Assembly: GCF_014385105.1 (NCBI RefSeq)
Contig: NZ_JACRTE010000006.1
Location: 1 to 64,000 of the forward strand
Direction of reading: 5' to 3'
Length of the DNA stretch: 64,000 bases
Source of the DNA: Qingrenia yutianensis
GTDB taxonomy: Bacteria > Bacillota > Clostridia > UMGS1810
How positions within the stretch are numbered: position 1 is the first letter of the stretch; every line of letters begins with the position of its first letter. Under the pieces are notes generated by a model. It saw nothing but the letters and a program-made list of their open reading frames with translations. It was not told the DNA's origin and ran no database searches. The translations under genes were made by a program, and so were the position numbers. Positions 50,590 to 58,147 of this stretch are shown one piece after another.

Positions 50590-51936
50590 TTACATTTCGG
50601 AATCTTGATGTACTCTGCTTTTTACACTTATTCCTATAAAACCTCTTCTCGACTCTCCGTTACCTGAACGGAAACGTTTGTTTTCCACGCCTTTAACAGA
50701 GCTTATTTTCTGTGAAAATAAATTTTGACTTATTGACTTAACTCCGTTTGCCGAACAAAATTCAATATAGCGTTCATATAATGCTACAGTATGAATTCTA
50801 TACTCCGGTTTTATAATACAACACTCATCGATAAAATTATCAATATGTGTCTGCTGAAACGAATAATCGGCAAGCATCATATCGGCATCTTCCATTTTCG
50901 GAAACATATAATTATTTTTGATAAGAATATCTACCTTATCAATTGCCTCCGAAAAAATCGAATCAGCTTCACCCTTAAGCCTTTCCATCATATCAGGGAT
51001 TCTTTCCTCCTGCTTAATGCTGTCGGGAAAAATCAAAAGGGCAATGCGGTCTACAAATGCAGTGGATATATCCTCGTTTTTTATCGGCGGTAAAATATTG
51101 CCGGCGTAAATGAGCTTGCATTTATTTTTAAACTGAAACACATCTTTACCCTTGAATTCACCGCTTAATGTGTCACCGCCCACAACCAGCTTAAAAATTT
51201 CAATATTTTTCAGCGGTCTTGCTGATAGTTCGCCGCATATGTTAAGGCGTTTTCCGCTCAATACAGCCGTTGAAAACCTATTTCCGAGATTTTCAAGCTG
51301 GATACTTGAGATATAATCATCACCTATCATATATTCGATTAGGTGAAGTATAAGCGATTTTCCGCAGTTCGGCGGGCCCAACAGAATAAAGCATTTTTTT
51401 GCCATCATTAGAATAGTACAACAATATCCGATCATTTGCAGCAAAAATTCCTTTTTTGTTTCGTCACCGCCAAGTGACGTTTTACAAAAATGTTCAAAAT
51501 TCGGCATTCTTCTCTTATCAGGACTTATGTAATTCACATTTAAGAAGTAATTAAAACATTCGTCTTCGTATTCGTCATACAACTTGCATTCCGCGACATC
51601 ATATACTCCGTTTAACAAATTGATACAATATATATCGCGGTTGAAATCATTAAATGTCATTTGAATTTTGAAATTATCTTTTATTTTGTTGATAATTTCA
51701 TCGGATTTTGAATGACTTATTTTTTCCTGTGTCGCGTCGCTGATAAAGCAACTCACAACATGCCATTCATTTTGCTTTTCTATCGGAATATAATATCTGT
51801 AATCCCGATAGTAAAAGTATAATTGCTGATTACAGCAACGAAAAACATTTTTTCGCAAAATAAACGCAACAATTTCTTTAACATCAGCCCTCCCGTCAAA
51901 TTTTTCGGTTATGGATTCACAAAATTTTAGATTCAT
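50590..51936 (-). CDS. D5/P4-type SF3 helicase-primase protein
   Basis: A 448-residue replication helicase. The Walker A motif is in FILLGPPNCGKSLILHLIE at about 195-213. Walker B/C regions follow (NICGELSARPL, KLIYAGNILPP), as in phage and plasmid superfamily 3 helicases. The N-terminal part carries a D5_N-like domain (INLLNGVYDVAECKLYD). A short C-terminal winged-helix-like tail is present. It would help replicate the excised element. AGGAGG lies six bases before the ATG at 51936. A TATAAT element lies just upstream at 51999-52004. Confidence 0.9.
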   Translation of the reverse strand: MNLKFCESITEKFDGRADVKEIVAFILRKNVFRCCNQQLYFYYRDYRYYIPIEKQNEWHVVSCFISDATQEKISHSKSDEIINKIKDNFKIQMTFNDFNRDIYCINLLNGVYDVAECKLYDEYEDECFNYFLNVNYISPDKRRMPNFEHFCKTSLGGDETKKEFLLQMIGYCCTILMMAKKCFILLGPPNCGKSLILHLIEYMIGDDYISSIQLENLGNRFSTAVLSGKRLNICGELSARPLKNIEIFKLVVGGDTLSGEFKGKDVFQFKNKCKLIYAGNILPPIKNEDISTAFVDRIALLIFPDSIKQEERIPDMMERLKGEADSIFSEAIDKVDILIKNNYMFPKMEDADMMLADYSFQQTHIDNFIDECCIIKPEYRIHTVALYERYIEFCSANGVKSISQNLFSQKISSVKGVENKRFRSGNGESRRGFIGISVKSRVHQDSEM

Positions 51937-51998
51937 CAAAATCCTCCTTATTTGAATTTATTTTGAAATTTTAGATGCACCTTATTCTTTCTGCTATC

Positions 51999-52023
51999 AT
52001 TATATCGGGAGGCGTATTGTCAA
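51999..52023 (-). promoter_or_regulatory. possible promoter of the helicase operon
   Basis: On the minus strand TTGACA (52018-52023) and TATAAT (51999-52004) are both perfect but only 13 bases apart. Alternatively a T-rich -35 lies 17 bases from the same -10 box. The short spacing may need an activator. Confidence 0.4.
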
Positions 52024-52090
52024 AAAAAATGAAAAAAGTACTTTTTTTGAAATTTGCGTACTTATAATTGCACTAAAATTAAAAATAAAA

Positions 52091-52124
52091 TAACCCCAAA
52101 AGCCTCTAACTTTCGGGGTTTATG
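52091..52124 (-). terminator. terminator overlapping the end of the 415-residue gene
   Basis: The stem AACCCCGAAAG paired with CTTTTGGGGTT includes the last codons (Asn-Pro-Glu-Ser-stop) of the gene, with a T-rich stretch after it on the minus strand. Confidence 0.75.
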
Positions 52125-53353
52125 CAATTCGTATTATTTTTTGTTTTATTATTTTTAATTTTTTTTGATTCTTTTTCACGTTCAAATTCATCAAGCTTTT
52201 CTTTGTATTCTTTTCTCCCGGTTTCCAAAATTTTCGTATCAATAAGAGGAGAATTTGTATATAACATTCTTATATAGTCGTAACAATTATTTTTACCGCT
52301 CTTTTTGCACATATTCAAATTGAGTTTTTTAAATGCTTTTGTAACACAGCAATCATTATACATAAAATCTGCAACTTCACCAAAAAATTCCGTAGTCCAT
52401 TCTGGTTTATCCTTGTGTAATCCCCTAAACATGTTCATCGCATATTTTATTATCATACGTATCATCATAAATCGGGTGTTGATTATATCAGCCTTTTCTT
52501 TATCATCAGAATCGTAAATAAATCCAAGGTTGATTATATATCTGTAATCCATTACAATCGGCGAGTATTTTAGGCTTTCGCTCAAGGGAAATCTGTCTAT
52601 GACCACTTCAAACAAATCCGGAATTTTGGTACTTAATGAAAACTGGTACTTATTCATAACCTTGGCAATTTCCGCAAACATTATAAATCTGTATGTATAT
52701 TCGAGCTTATAAAGCGCACAGCACGCCGTAACATACTCAGCTGCAGTGGGGTAATCATTTTTCTGAATACGGCTCAGTAATTTGTCAAAATTTTTATATG
52801 CATCAACCAATCCGTAATCACCTTTCTTACGTTTTCCGGCAGTTGATACCCTCATTGCTTCTTTATTGCCGTAAAGCATCTTCAGCATCTGTAAACTTCC
52901 GCTTCCGACCCATTCTGTAACAATCAGTGTATCAAAATGATACTTTTGTTTTCCTTGTGTTTTGTATTTAAACTTAACATATTCATGTTTTTCGCATTCT
53001 GCCTGTTTGTTCTGAAGGATGTGAATAGCGGCAATCTTATCGAGACTATCATCGATTTTCGACTTCAAATTATCATCGAGCGAAAAAAATTCGCCGTCGT
53101 ACTTTTCACCGGATCTCTTATATGCAGTCTGCTGTTCTGTTGTTTTAAATTTTTGACCGGCATAGTAATACGGTGTTTGACTTAAAGAGTCATCGGTATC
53201 AAAGCAAAAAAACAAGTAGTCAAACAAGGCTATTTCTTTCATGTACTCAAGCTCATAAGGAATTACTGCAAGCCCAATAATTTTTGACCATGCATCAGCC
53301 ATCTCTTCAACACAATATGATATTCCTTTTTTCATTTCTTCCAAATTATCCAT
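52106..53353 (-). CDS. hypothetical protein of the mobile element
   Basis: A 415-residue soluble, largely helical protein with no recognised family. Visible features are EMADAWSKIIGLAVIPYELE near the start, a basic stretch around TAGKRKKGDYGL, and a very basic, Lys- and Asn-rich C-terminal tail (REKESKKIKNNKTKNNTN). GGGAGG lies before the ATG. It lies between the recombinase and the helicase genes, with a terminator at its 3' end, so it is a single-gene unit. A replication or regulatory role is possible. Confidence 0.65.
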   Translation of the reverse strand: MDNLEEMKKGISYCVEEMADAWSKIIGLAVIPYELEYMKEIALFDYLFFCFDTDDSLSQTPYYYAGQKFKTTEQQTAYKRSGEKYDGEFFSLDDNLKSKIDDSLDKIAAIHILQNKQAECEKHEYVKFKYKTQGKQKYHFDTLIVTEWVGSGSLQMLKMLYGNKEAMRVSTAGKRKKGDYGLVDAYKNFDKLLSRIQKNDYPTAAEYVTACCALYKLEYTYRFIMFAEIAKVMNKYQFSLSTKIPDLFEVVIDRFPLSESLKYSPIVMDYRYIINLGFIYDSDDKEKADIINTRFMMIRMIIKYAMNMFRGLHKDKPEWTTEFFGEVADFMYNDCCVTKAFKKLNLNMCKKSGKNNCYDYIRMLYTNSPLIDTKILETGRKEYKEKLDEFEREKESKKIKNNKTKNNTNCINPES

Positions 53354-53579
53354 TTAAGCATCCTCCCATATTTTTATTATAATTATTATACCATGCACAT
53401 ATAATTTTGTATATATCTTTAAAAGTTTTTGATAATTACACACAAAAACGGTATTACAACTTTGTCAGAATATACTATACCTTATCCGACTGCCGACAAT
53501 TATATATCTTCACTTTATGATGTTAAAACTATAAATTTTGAAAAAATTTAATAAAAGTTTGAAAACATCCCCAAAACAA

Positions 53580-53602
53580 AGTCCCCCATTAAAAATGAGG
53601 GA
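53580..53602 (-). terminator. terminator after the serine recombinase gene
   Basis: The stem GTCCCTCAT paired with ATGGGGGAC (one mismatch) lies immediately after the recombinase stop; on the minus strand TTTGTTTT follows. The rest of the 250-base gap to the 415-residue gene is AT-rich without a visible gene. Confidence 0.8.
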
Positions 53603-53603
53603 C

Positions 53604-55046
53604 TTACATTTTCCATTCGATATTTACTTCGTTTTCGCCTATCAAAATTCTGTTTATAAACTGTGACGCAACAAGCTTTTTTTCGCCAAATCCGAGAGAT
53701 TTAAAATCTATTTTTTCAAACTTTTGCACCTCATTTTTCGGTTTGTTAAGCATTTCTTCGCGCATTTTGTGCAAACGTTCGATTTCTTTTGTTATATACA
53801 CCGCGGAGATTTCACTGCCCTCGGCGAGCGCGCAGACAAGACGTTCGATTTTTCTCTCGATTGACAAAAGCTCCTCCGAATTTTCGTTTGTATCGGGCAA
53901 ATTTACGTTCGGCGGTGTTTCGAGCGCTTTTTCAATTTCGTCCGATATGTAACTTTCCAATTCGCGCAAATCCACCGCAATATCAGCGTCGCACGCGGAC
54001 AAATTTGACTTTCCCGAGCACACAAGCTTTAATTTTCCGTCATTTTTAAAATTATTCACCTTAATTGCATAACCGCATTTTGCACACTTCATAAGTCCTG
54101 TAAGAAACGAATATTTCCCGGCATTCGCACGCGAAATCTGCTTGTTATTATTAAGCTTTTCCTGTACCTTAAGCCAAATTTCCGCCTCGATAATCCCCTC
54201 GTGGTTTGCAACCGTAAGCGCCTGTTTTTCAAATTCGTTATATTTATTTTTTCCGCGGTCGCGTCTGCGCATCACACTGCACGCGTGTACTCCGTCAAAC
54301 GCCTCGGCGCTCTGATTTATTTTCATTCCCTTTGAAACGTAGTACCAATATATATCCGCATTAGCCTTGACGTATATCGGACTGTGCAAAATTCTAGACA
54401 GCGACACACCGTCCCAAGCCTCGCGTTTCGGTGCGTGAATACCGTCCGACGTTAAATTAAGCGCAAGATTTCGGAGCGATATGTCGGTGTTTGCGTAGGT
54501 TTCAAAAATATATTTCACCGTTTCGGCGTTGCTGTTTTTCACAAGCGACGAAACTTTCCGCGCGCCGTCGTCTATTTTGATTAAGTCAAACCCGTACGGT
54601 GCAGGGCCGCCGCCCCACGCTCCGAGATTAAATCGGTGAATGTAGTTATCCTTCACGCGCTCGGCAGTGGTTTCACGCTCAAGCTGGGCGAAAACAAGCA
54701 CAATGTTGAGCATAGCCCGTCCCATCGGCGAGGACGTGTCAAAATTTTCGGTCGCGGAATAAAATTCAACACCGCATTTGTCCAAAAGCTCCCAAAGACG
54801 GCTGAAATCGGCTATCGAACGGCTGAAACGGTCGAGCCTGTATACAAAAATTTTCTTAATTTCGCCCGACTTAACCGCATTCATAAGCTCGGTGAACGCA
54901 GGACGCTTGGTGTTTTTTCCCGAATATCCCCTATCCTCAAAAATTTTCGCGTCGTCGCCCGCAAATTTTCTGCATCTTTCAATTTGTCCCTCAATCGACA
55001 AACTGTCCTTTTTGTCGATTGACTGACGGGCATATATAGCGTTCAC
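53604..55046 (-). CDS. large serine recombinase (site-specific integrase)
   Basis: A 480-residue recombinase that integrates and excises the element. The resolvase-type catalytic domain begins AIYARQSIDKKDSLSIEGQ with the active serine in the ARQS motif. FVYRLDRFSRSIADF holds conserved arginines. A recombinase domain follows (APYGFDLIKID), then a zinc ribbon (MKCAKCGYAI...LVCSGKSNLSACDAD) and a C-terminal coiled coil near 390-450. The start is GTG at 55046: it overlaps the TGA of the 40-codon gene upstream, with AAGGA nearby. A longer in-frame start at 55091 lies inside that small gene and is rejected. A terminator follows the gene. Confidence 0.93.
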   Translation of the reverse strand: MNAIYARQSIDKKDSLSIEGQIERCRKFAGDDAKIFEDRGYSGKNTKRPAFTELMNAVKSGEIKKIFVYRLDRFSRSIADFSRLWELLDKCGVEFYSATENFDTSSPMGRAMLNIVLVFAQLERETTAERVKDNYIHRFNLGAWGGGPAPYGFDLIKIDDGARKVSSLVKNSNAETVKYIFETYANTDISLRNLALNLTSDGIHAPKREAWDGVSLSRILHSPIYVKANADIYWYYVSKGMKINQSAEAFDGVHACSVMRRRDRGKNKYNEFEKQALTVANHEGIIEAEIWLKVQEKLNNNKQISRANAGKYSFLTGLMKCAKCGYAIKVNNFKNDGKLKLVCSGKSNLSACDADIAVDLRELESYISDEIEKALETPPNVNLPDTNENSEELLSIERKIERLVCALAEGSEISAVYITKEIERLHKMREEMLNKPKNEVQKFEKIDFKSLGFGEKKLVASQFINRILIGENEVNIEWKM

Positions 55047-55165
55047 GACGCATTTTCCTTGTTGCGCACGGCACGCAGAAGAAGTATGCACCGGCGGTGC
55101 AGTTCGGATTGTTTTTCCCTTTTTTCCGCATCATTTTTGCTGTAAAATGTATTTGTGATTTTCAT
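55043..55165 (-). CDS. 40-residue protein coupled to the serine recombinase
   Basis: ATG at 55165 follows GAGGAGG with ideal spacing. The peptide starts MKITNTFYSKNDAEKREKQS and is basic and helical, ending in an Arg-rich region. Its TGA overlaps the GTG start of the recombinase, so translation is coupled. It may be a recombination directionality factor or a leader that controls recombinase level; I recognise no family. Confidence 0.75.
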   Translation of the reverse strand: MKITNTFYSKNDAEKREKQSELHRRCILLLRAVRNKENAS

Positions 55166-55255
55166 ATATACAACCTCCTCATTTTGATAATATGCAACCG
55201 TAATACGTAAATATGACGATTGATTATTTAAAGGTTATATATGTTTTATAAAATT

Positions 55256-55286
55256 ACAAAAGGCAACCCTGTTTAGGTTGCCTTTA
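55256..55286. terminator. bidirectional terminator at the right edge of the mobile element
   Basis: The perfect 10-base stem AAAGGCAACC/GGTTGCCTTT with a 7-base loop lies after the stop of the YczE-like gene. It separates that gene from the recombinase unit. An attachment site is expected between here and 55165, but no direct repeat with the left end was found by eye. Confidence 0.85.
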
Positions 55287-55308
55287 AAAATCACCTCTGT
55301 ATAATTTA

Positions 55309-55932
55309 TCACACTTTGAAAATCTTTTTTGACTTGCCGTTTACAAACTGTATAAGCGGACCCGAAACAACAACCGTAACAACGGTGCATATTCCAAACT
55401 TTCCGCCGAGCAGCATTCCCGTTATGACCATTAAAACATCAAGTATCATACGGACAATTTTAACCTGAAGATTGTTTTTCTCCGCTATTGCAAATGTCAC
55501 TGCCTCGTACGAACCTCTGCCAAAAGATGCCGAGGCGTACAGTCCCGTTCCTATCGAAAACAAAGCAATTCCTATAAGCATAATGAAGAAATTTACCCAC
55601 ATATGACTGCTGTATACGTGACACTTTGCGAACAAATCCACACATACGCTGTATACAATCTGGTATAAAACCGTCCCGATATGAATTTGCTTTCTGTCAT
55701 ATATCAGCGCAAACAAAATCATTACAACCGCAACGATAAATGAAGCCGTTCCGATAGTTATGTGAAATGTTTCGGAAATTCCCTGCCACAAAACCGCCAG
55801 CGTCGCACCGCCGAATCCTGCGTACATAGCAAGCGTAATTCCGTAAGCTGCGATGATTGAACCAACTATAATTATTATAATCTTTTTAAGCAAATCGTTT
55901 GTTATTGCCGATTTTTCCTTTTTATGTACCAT
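55309..55932 (-). CDS. YczE/YitT-like membrane protein
   Basis: A 207-residue integral membrane protein with five helices. GSIIAAYGITLAMYAGFGG and IGTGLYASASFGRGSYEAVT form the internal repeat that is typical of YczE-type proteins (DUF6198-like). The function of the family is not known; YczE in Bacillus affects surfactin production. The ATG at 55932 is preferred because AGGA lies about ten bases upstream; a TTG three codons earlier is possible. It directly follows a 52-residue membrane protein gene, so the two form an operon. Confidence 0.83.
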   Translation of the reverse strand: MVHKKEKSAITNDLLKKIIIIIVGSIIAAYGITLAMYAGFGGATLAVLWQGISETFHITIGTASFIVAVVMILFALIYDRKQIHIGTVLYQIVYSVCVDLFAKCHVYSSHMWVNFFIMLIGIALFSIGTGLYASASFGRGSYEAVTFAIAEKNNLQVKIVRMILDVLMVITGMLLGGKFGICTVVTVVVSGPLIQFVNGKSKKIFKV

Positions 55933-55944
55933 AAAATCCAAATC

Positions 55945-56103
55945 CTAATCCCTGTTATTGTCTTTAATTGCCGTCAAAAGGCAAAGTCCCACGGCTATTA
56001 CGGGAAACAATATTCTAAAGTATAAGTCCTCCGCAATATTTCCGTCCAGATAAAAACCCGCAAGCCACGCCAAAAACGAAGAAACAATCATCGTGACATA
56101 CAT
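55945..56103 (-). CDS. 52-residue small membrane protein
   Basis: ATG at 56103 follows an AAAGGGAG site. The peptide has two hydrophobic segments (MIVSSFLAWLAGFYL and ILFPVIAVGLCLLTA) joined by an acidic loop, and ends in a short polar tail. It lies just upstream of the YczE-like gene and was probably missed by size filters. It may be a partner subunit. No family recognised. Confidence 0.65.
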   Translation of the reverse strand: MYVTMIVSSFLAWLAGFYLDGNIAEDLYFRILFPVIAVGLCLLTAIKDNNRD

Positions 56104-56247
56104 AATACTTTCTCCCTTTTAATTATTTTCTTTCGGATAAGCAAATTATATCACAAGCACGTCTTTTTTGCAATAAATTTAAAAAAATAACTATTTATTA
56201 TACTTTGGTATGATGACAAAACGGTTTTAATGTGATATAATATATAA

Positions 56248-57060
56248 TCAGAAAATTATAATAACATTGTCGCCGAATTTTGCCAAAAGACGGAAAAACG
56301 CGCTTACAGACTCATCTTTAAGGTCAGTGTAACCGAGCATATAACCCTTGCTTGAAACGTTTATATTATTGTCCCGGTCGGAAAGCTCTTTTTCCGCGTC
56401 CGAAACATAAAAGAATGCGTTTACATCTTTGATTTTTGCTTGCTTTATCCACGTTTTCGCTATCATACTCACCGCAGTTTTGCCTGCCGAGTCAAACACA
56501 AGTCTGCAGCTTGGAAACGCCTTTGCCATAGCGTAAACAAGCGATTTTACCTGTTCATAGCGGAAATAGTAAAAAACACCCGACGCAAAAAATACAGCGC
56601 CGTCCGACGCGTCTATTTTTTCAAACCATTCTGTGTTGTTCAAATCGCACGGTATATTTTTCTCGCGTTCGCCGGCGGGCAAAAGCTCATTGCGCACGGC
56701 AATAACGTCGGGAAAATCGAGATTATAAATTTTACAGATGCCGTTGTCGCAGTGTCTGCCCGTATTGTCAAGACCGCATCCGAGGTTTACCACCGACGCA
56801 TTCGGATGGGTTTTTAAGTAATCACGCACTTCAAATGCAAGGTCGTTCTGCCTTACTCCGACCTCCAAAAATCCGAATTTCTGCATAAAACTTTCCGACT
56901 TTTGAGCAACTTTTGTAAAATCATAATCAATTTTATCAATCAGCCGTGCCGATGTTTCATCGCGGTATAAATCCGGGAAAAGCTCGGAACACATTTTCCG
57001 CGCATAAAGCGGAATTATGAGCGTTTCCTGCACAGTGTTCTTTTCTATTTTATATTTCAT
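56248..57060 (-). CDS. class I SAM-dependent methyltransferase, leucine carboxyl methyltransferase (LCM)-like
   Basis: A 270-residue methyltransferase. The SAM-binding motif is VVNLGCGLDNTGRHC, followed by IYNLDFPDVIAVRNELLP, a pattern of the LCM/PPM branch that methylates carboxyl or hydroxyl groups on small molecules (for example polyketide and tetracenomycin type O-methyltransferases). FFASGVFYYFRYEQV is the post-II region. The ATG at 57060 is chosen for AAAGGTG six bases upstream; it overlaps the end of the MBL hydrolase gene by 11 bases, so the pair is coupled. The substrate is unknown. Confidence 0.87.
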   Translation of the reverse strand: MKYKIEKNTVQETLIIPLYARKMCSELFPDLYRDETSARLIDKIDYDFTKVAQKSESFMQKFGFLEVGVRQNDLAFEVRDYLKTHPNASVVNLGCGLDNTGRHCDNGICKIYNLDFPDVIAVRNELLPAGEREKNIPCDLNNTEWFEKIDASDGAVFFASGVFYYFRYEQVKSLVYAMAKAFPSCRLVFDSAGKTAVSMIAKTWIKQAKIKDVNAFFYVSDAEKELSDRDNNINVSSKGYMLGYTDLKDESVSAFFRLLAKFGDNVIIIF

Positions 57061-57919
57061 AACCGACACCTTTCAAAAATCCGTTTTTTGCGCCTTCCTC
57101 CGTGTCGTCCGACTCGTCATATGCGTCATACGGCGCCGACGGGTCGTGAACTTTCTTTTTAAACGGTGAGCAAAGCTCGTCCTTGTGCGCAAAGGCAAAC
57201 TCAAAATTGTCTGTCCAGCCGGTGTGCCCCGTGATGAATAACGGTTTTACACCCATCTTTTTAAGCTTTTCTTTAAGTATGCCGAGCGATTTCACGGCAA
57301 GTTTATTGTCCTCCGCAAGGGCGGAAATAAAACTGTAACCGCCGTCCGCGCCGAACCAGATTGTGTCGCCCGTAAATAAGTATTTGTCATCAATAAGATA
57401 CACCATATGCCCCCACGTATGGCCGGGAACGAGAAAACAGTGAATTTTTATATCGCCTATCCGTAAGGTTTCGCCGTCCTTGAGGAGCTGTTTTTTGTTG
57501 TTTACCGTCACCTGCGGAAGCTTATAGAGATGATAAATAACCTTTCGTCTGACCTCACCAGTAAGATAGCGGTTTTCGGTTTCGCCGATGTATAATTTCG
57601 CTTTTTTGAAAAGTCCGGGACTGTCGGACTCAACCGCGCCGACGTGATCCGTGTCCTGATGTGTTATGAGTATATGTCGGACAGATTTCGGGTCAATTCC
57701 GAGCCAGTGCATTTTTTCGGCAAGACAGTCGTAATTGTAACCTGCGTCAATCATAATTGTGCTTTCGCCCTTGCGGCAGAAAAAGATGTTTGCCGCCCAT
57801 TCGCGCACGCAAGCCACATTTTCGTCAATCCAGCCGGTATTGAGCGGTTTGAAAATTTCCTTTCCGCGGTACATTCTGCTCATAGACTTCCGCTGAAATT
57901 CAGTCGCTCTCTTTGACAT
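57050..57919 (-). CDS. metallo-beta-lactamase-fold hydrolase
   Basis: A 289-residue MBL-fold enzyme. The metal motif is LITHQDTDHVGAVE; the second histidine of the usual HxHxDH is an aspartate, a common variant in this superfamily. Further ligands are expected in VPGHTWGHMVYL, the aspartate in LFTGDTIWF, and FITGHTGW. It may hydrolyse a small thioester, lactone or phosphodiester. GGAGGGG lies before the ATG. It starts an operon with the LCM-like methyltransferase, behind a promoter whose -10 box lies within an inverted repeat. Confidence 0.87.
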   Translation of the reverse strand: MSKRATEFQRKSMSRMYRGKEIFKPLNTGWIDENVACVREWAANIFFCRKGESTIMIDAGYNYDCLAEKMHWLGIDPKSVRHILITHQDTDHVGAVESDSPGLFKKAKLYIGETENRYLTGEVRRKVIYHLYKLPQVTVNNKKQLLKDGETLRIGDIKIHCFLVPGHTWGHMVYLIDDKYLFTGDTIWFGADGGYSFISALAEDNKLAVKSLGILKEKLKKMGVKPLFITGHTGWTDNFEFAFAHKDELCSPFKKKVHDPSAPYDAYDESDDTEEGAKNGFLKGVGYEI

Positions 57920-58004
57920 TTTTACCCCTCCGTTTCAAATACAATATGTTTTTATGCCATTATTTTTGATTGGAAATTTGAACTCTGTAATATATTACGC
58001 CAAC

Positions 58005-58022
58005 GGTTAGATTATACTAACC
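58005..58022 (-). promoter_or_regulatory. -10 element inside an inverted repeat, before the MBL-methyltransferase operon
   Basis: On the minus strand GGTTAG, TATAAT, CTAACC follow one another, so a perfect -10 box is framed by 6-base inverted arms. It lies about 90 bases before the MBL gene. No good -35 box at 17 bases is seen, so the site may be bound by an activator or repressor. The rest of the 228-base gap is without a gene. Confidence 0.55.
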
Positions 58023-58109
58023 AACACCCTTTTTAAAAGCCGTCATACGACAGCCTGTTGTTATTAAAGTTATCATATCACAAAGTGCTGTATTTTTCAA
58101 TAGCAGAAA

Positions 58110-58147
58110 TGCAAAAAACGGCCGCAACTTTAGCCGCAGCCGTTTTA
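58110..58147 (-). terminator. terminator after the second AraC regulator gene
   Basis: A stem built on AAAACGGC and GCGGC with their complements lies at the stop codon of the AraC gene. On the minus strand it ends in a run of six T. One bulge is present. Confidence 0.8.

Noticed and set aside
43830..55310. Attachment-site direct repeats for the serine recombinase
   Set aside because: Only short matches of seven or eight bases were seen by eye between the ends, which is expected by chance in AT-rich DNA.
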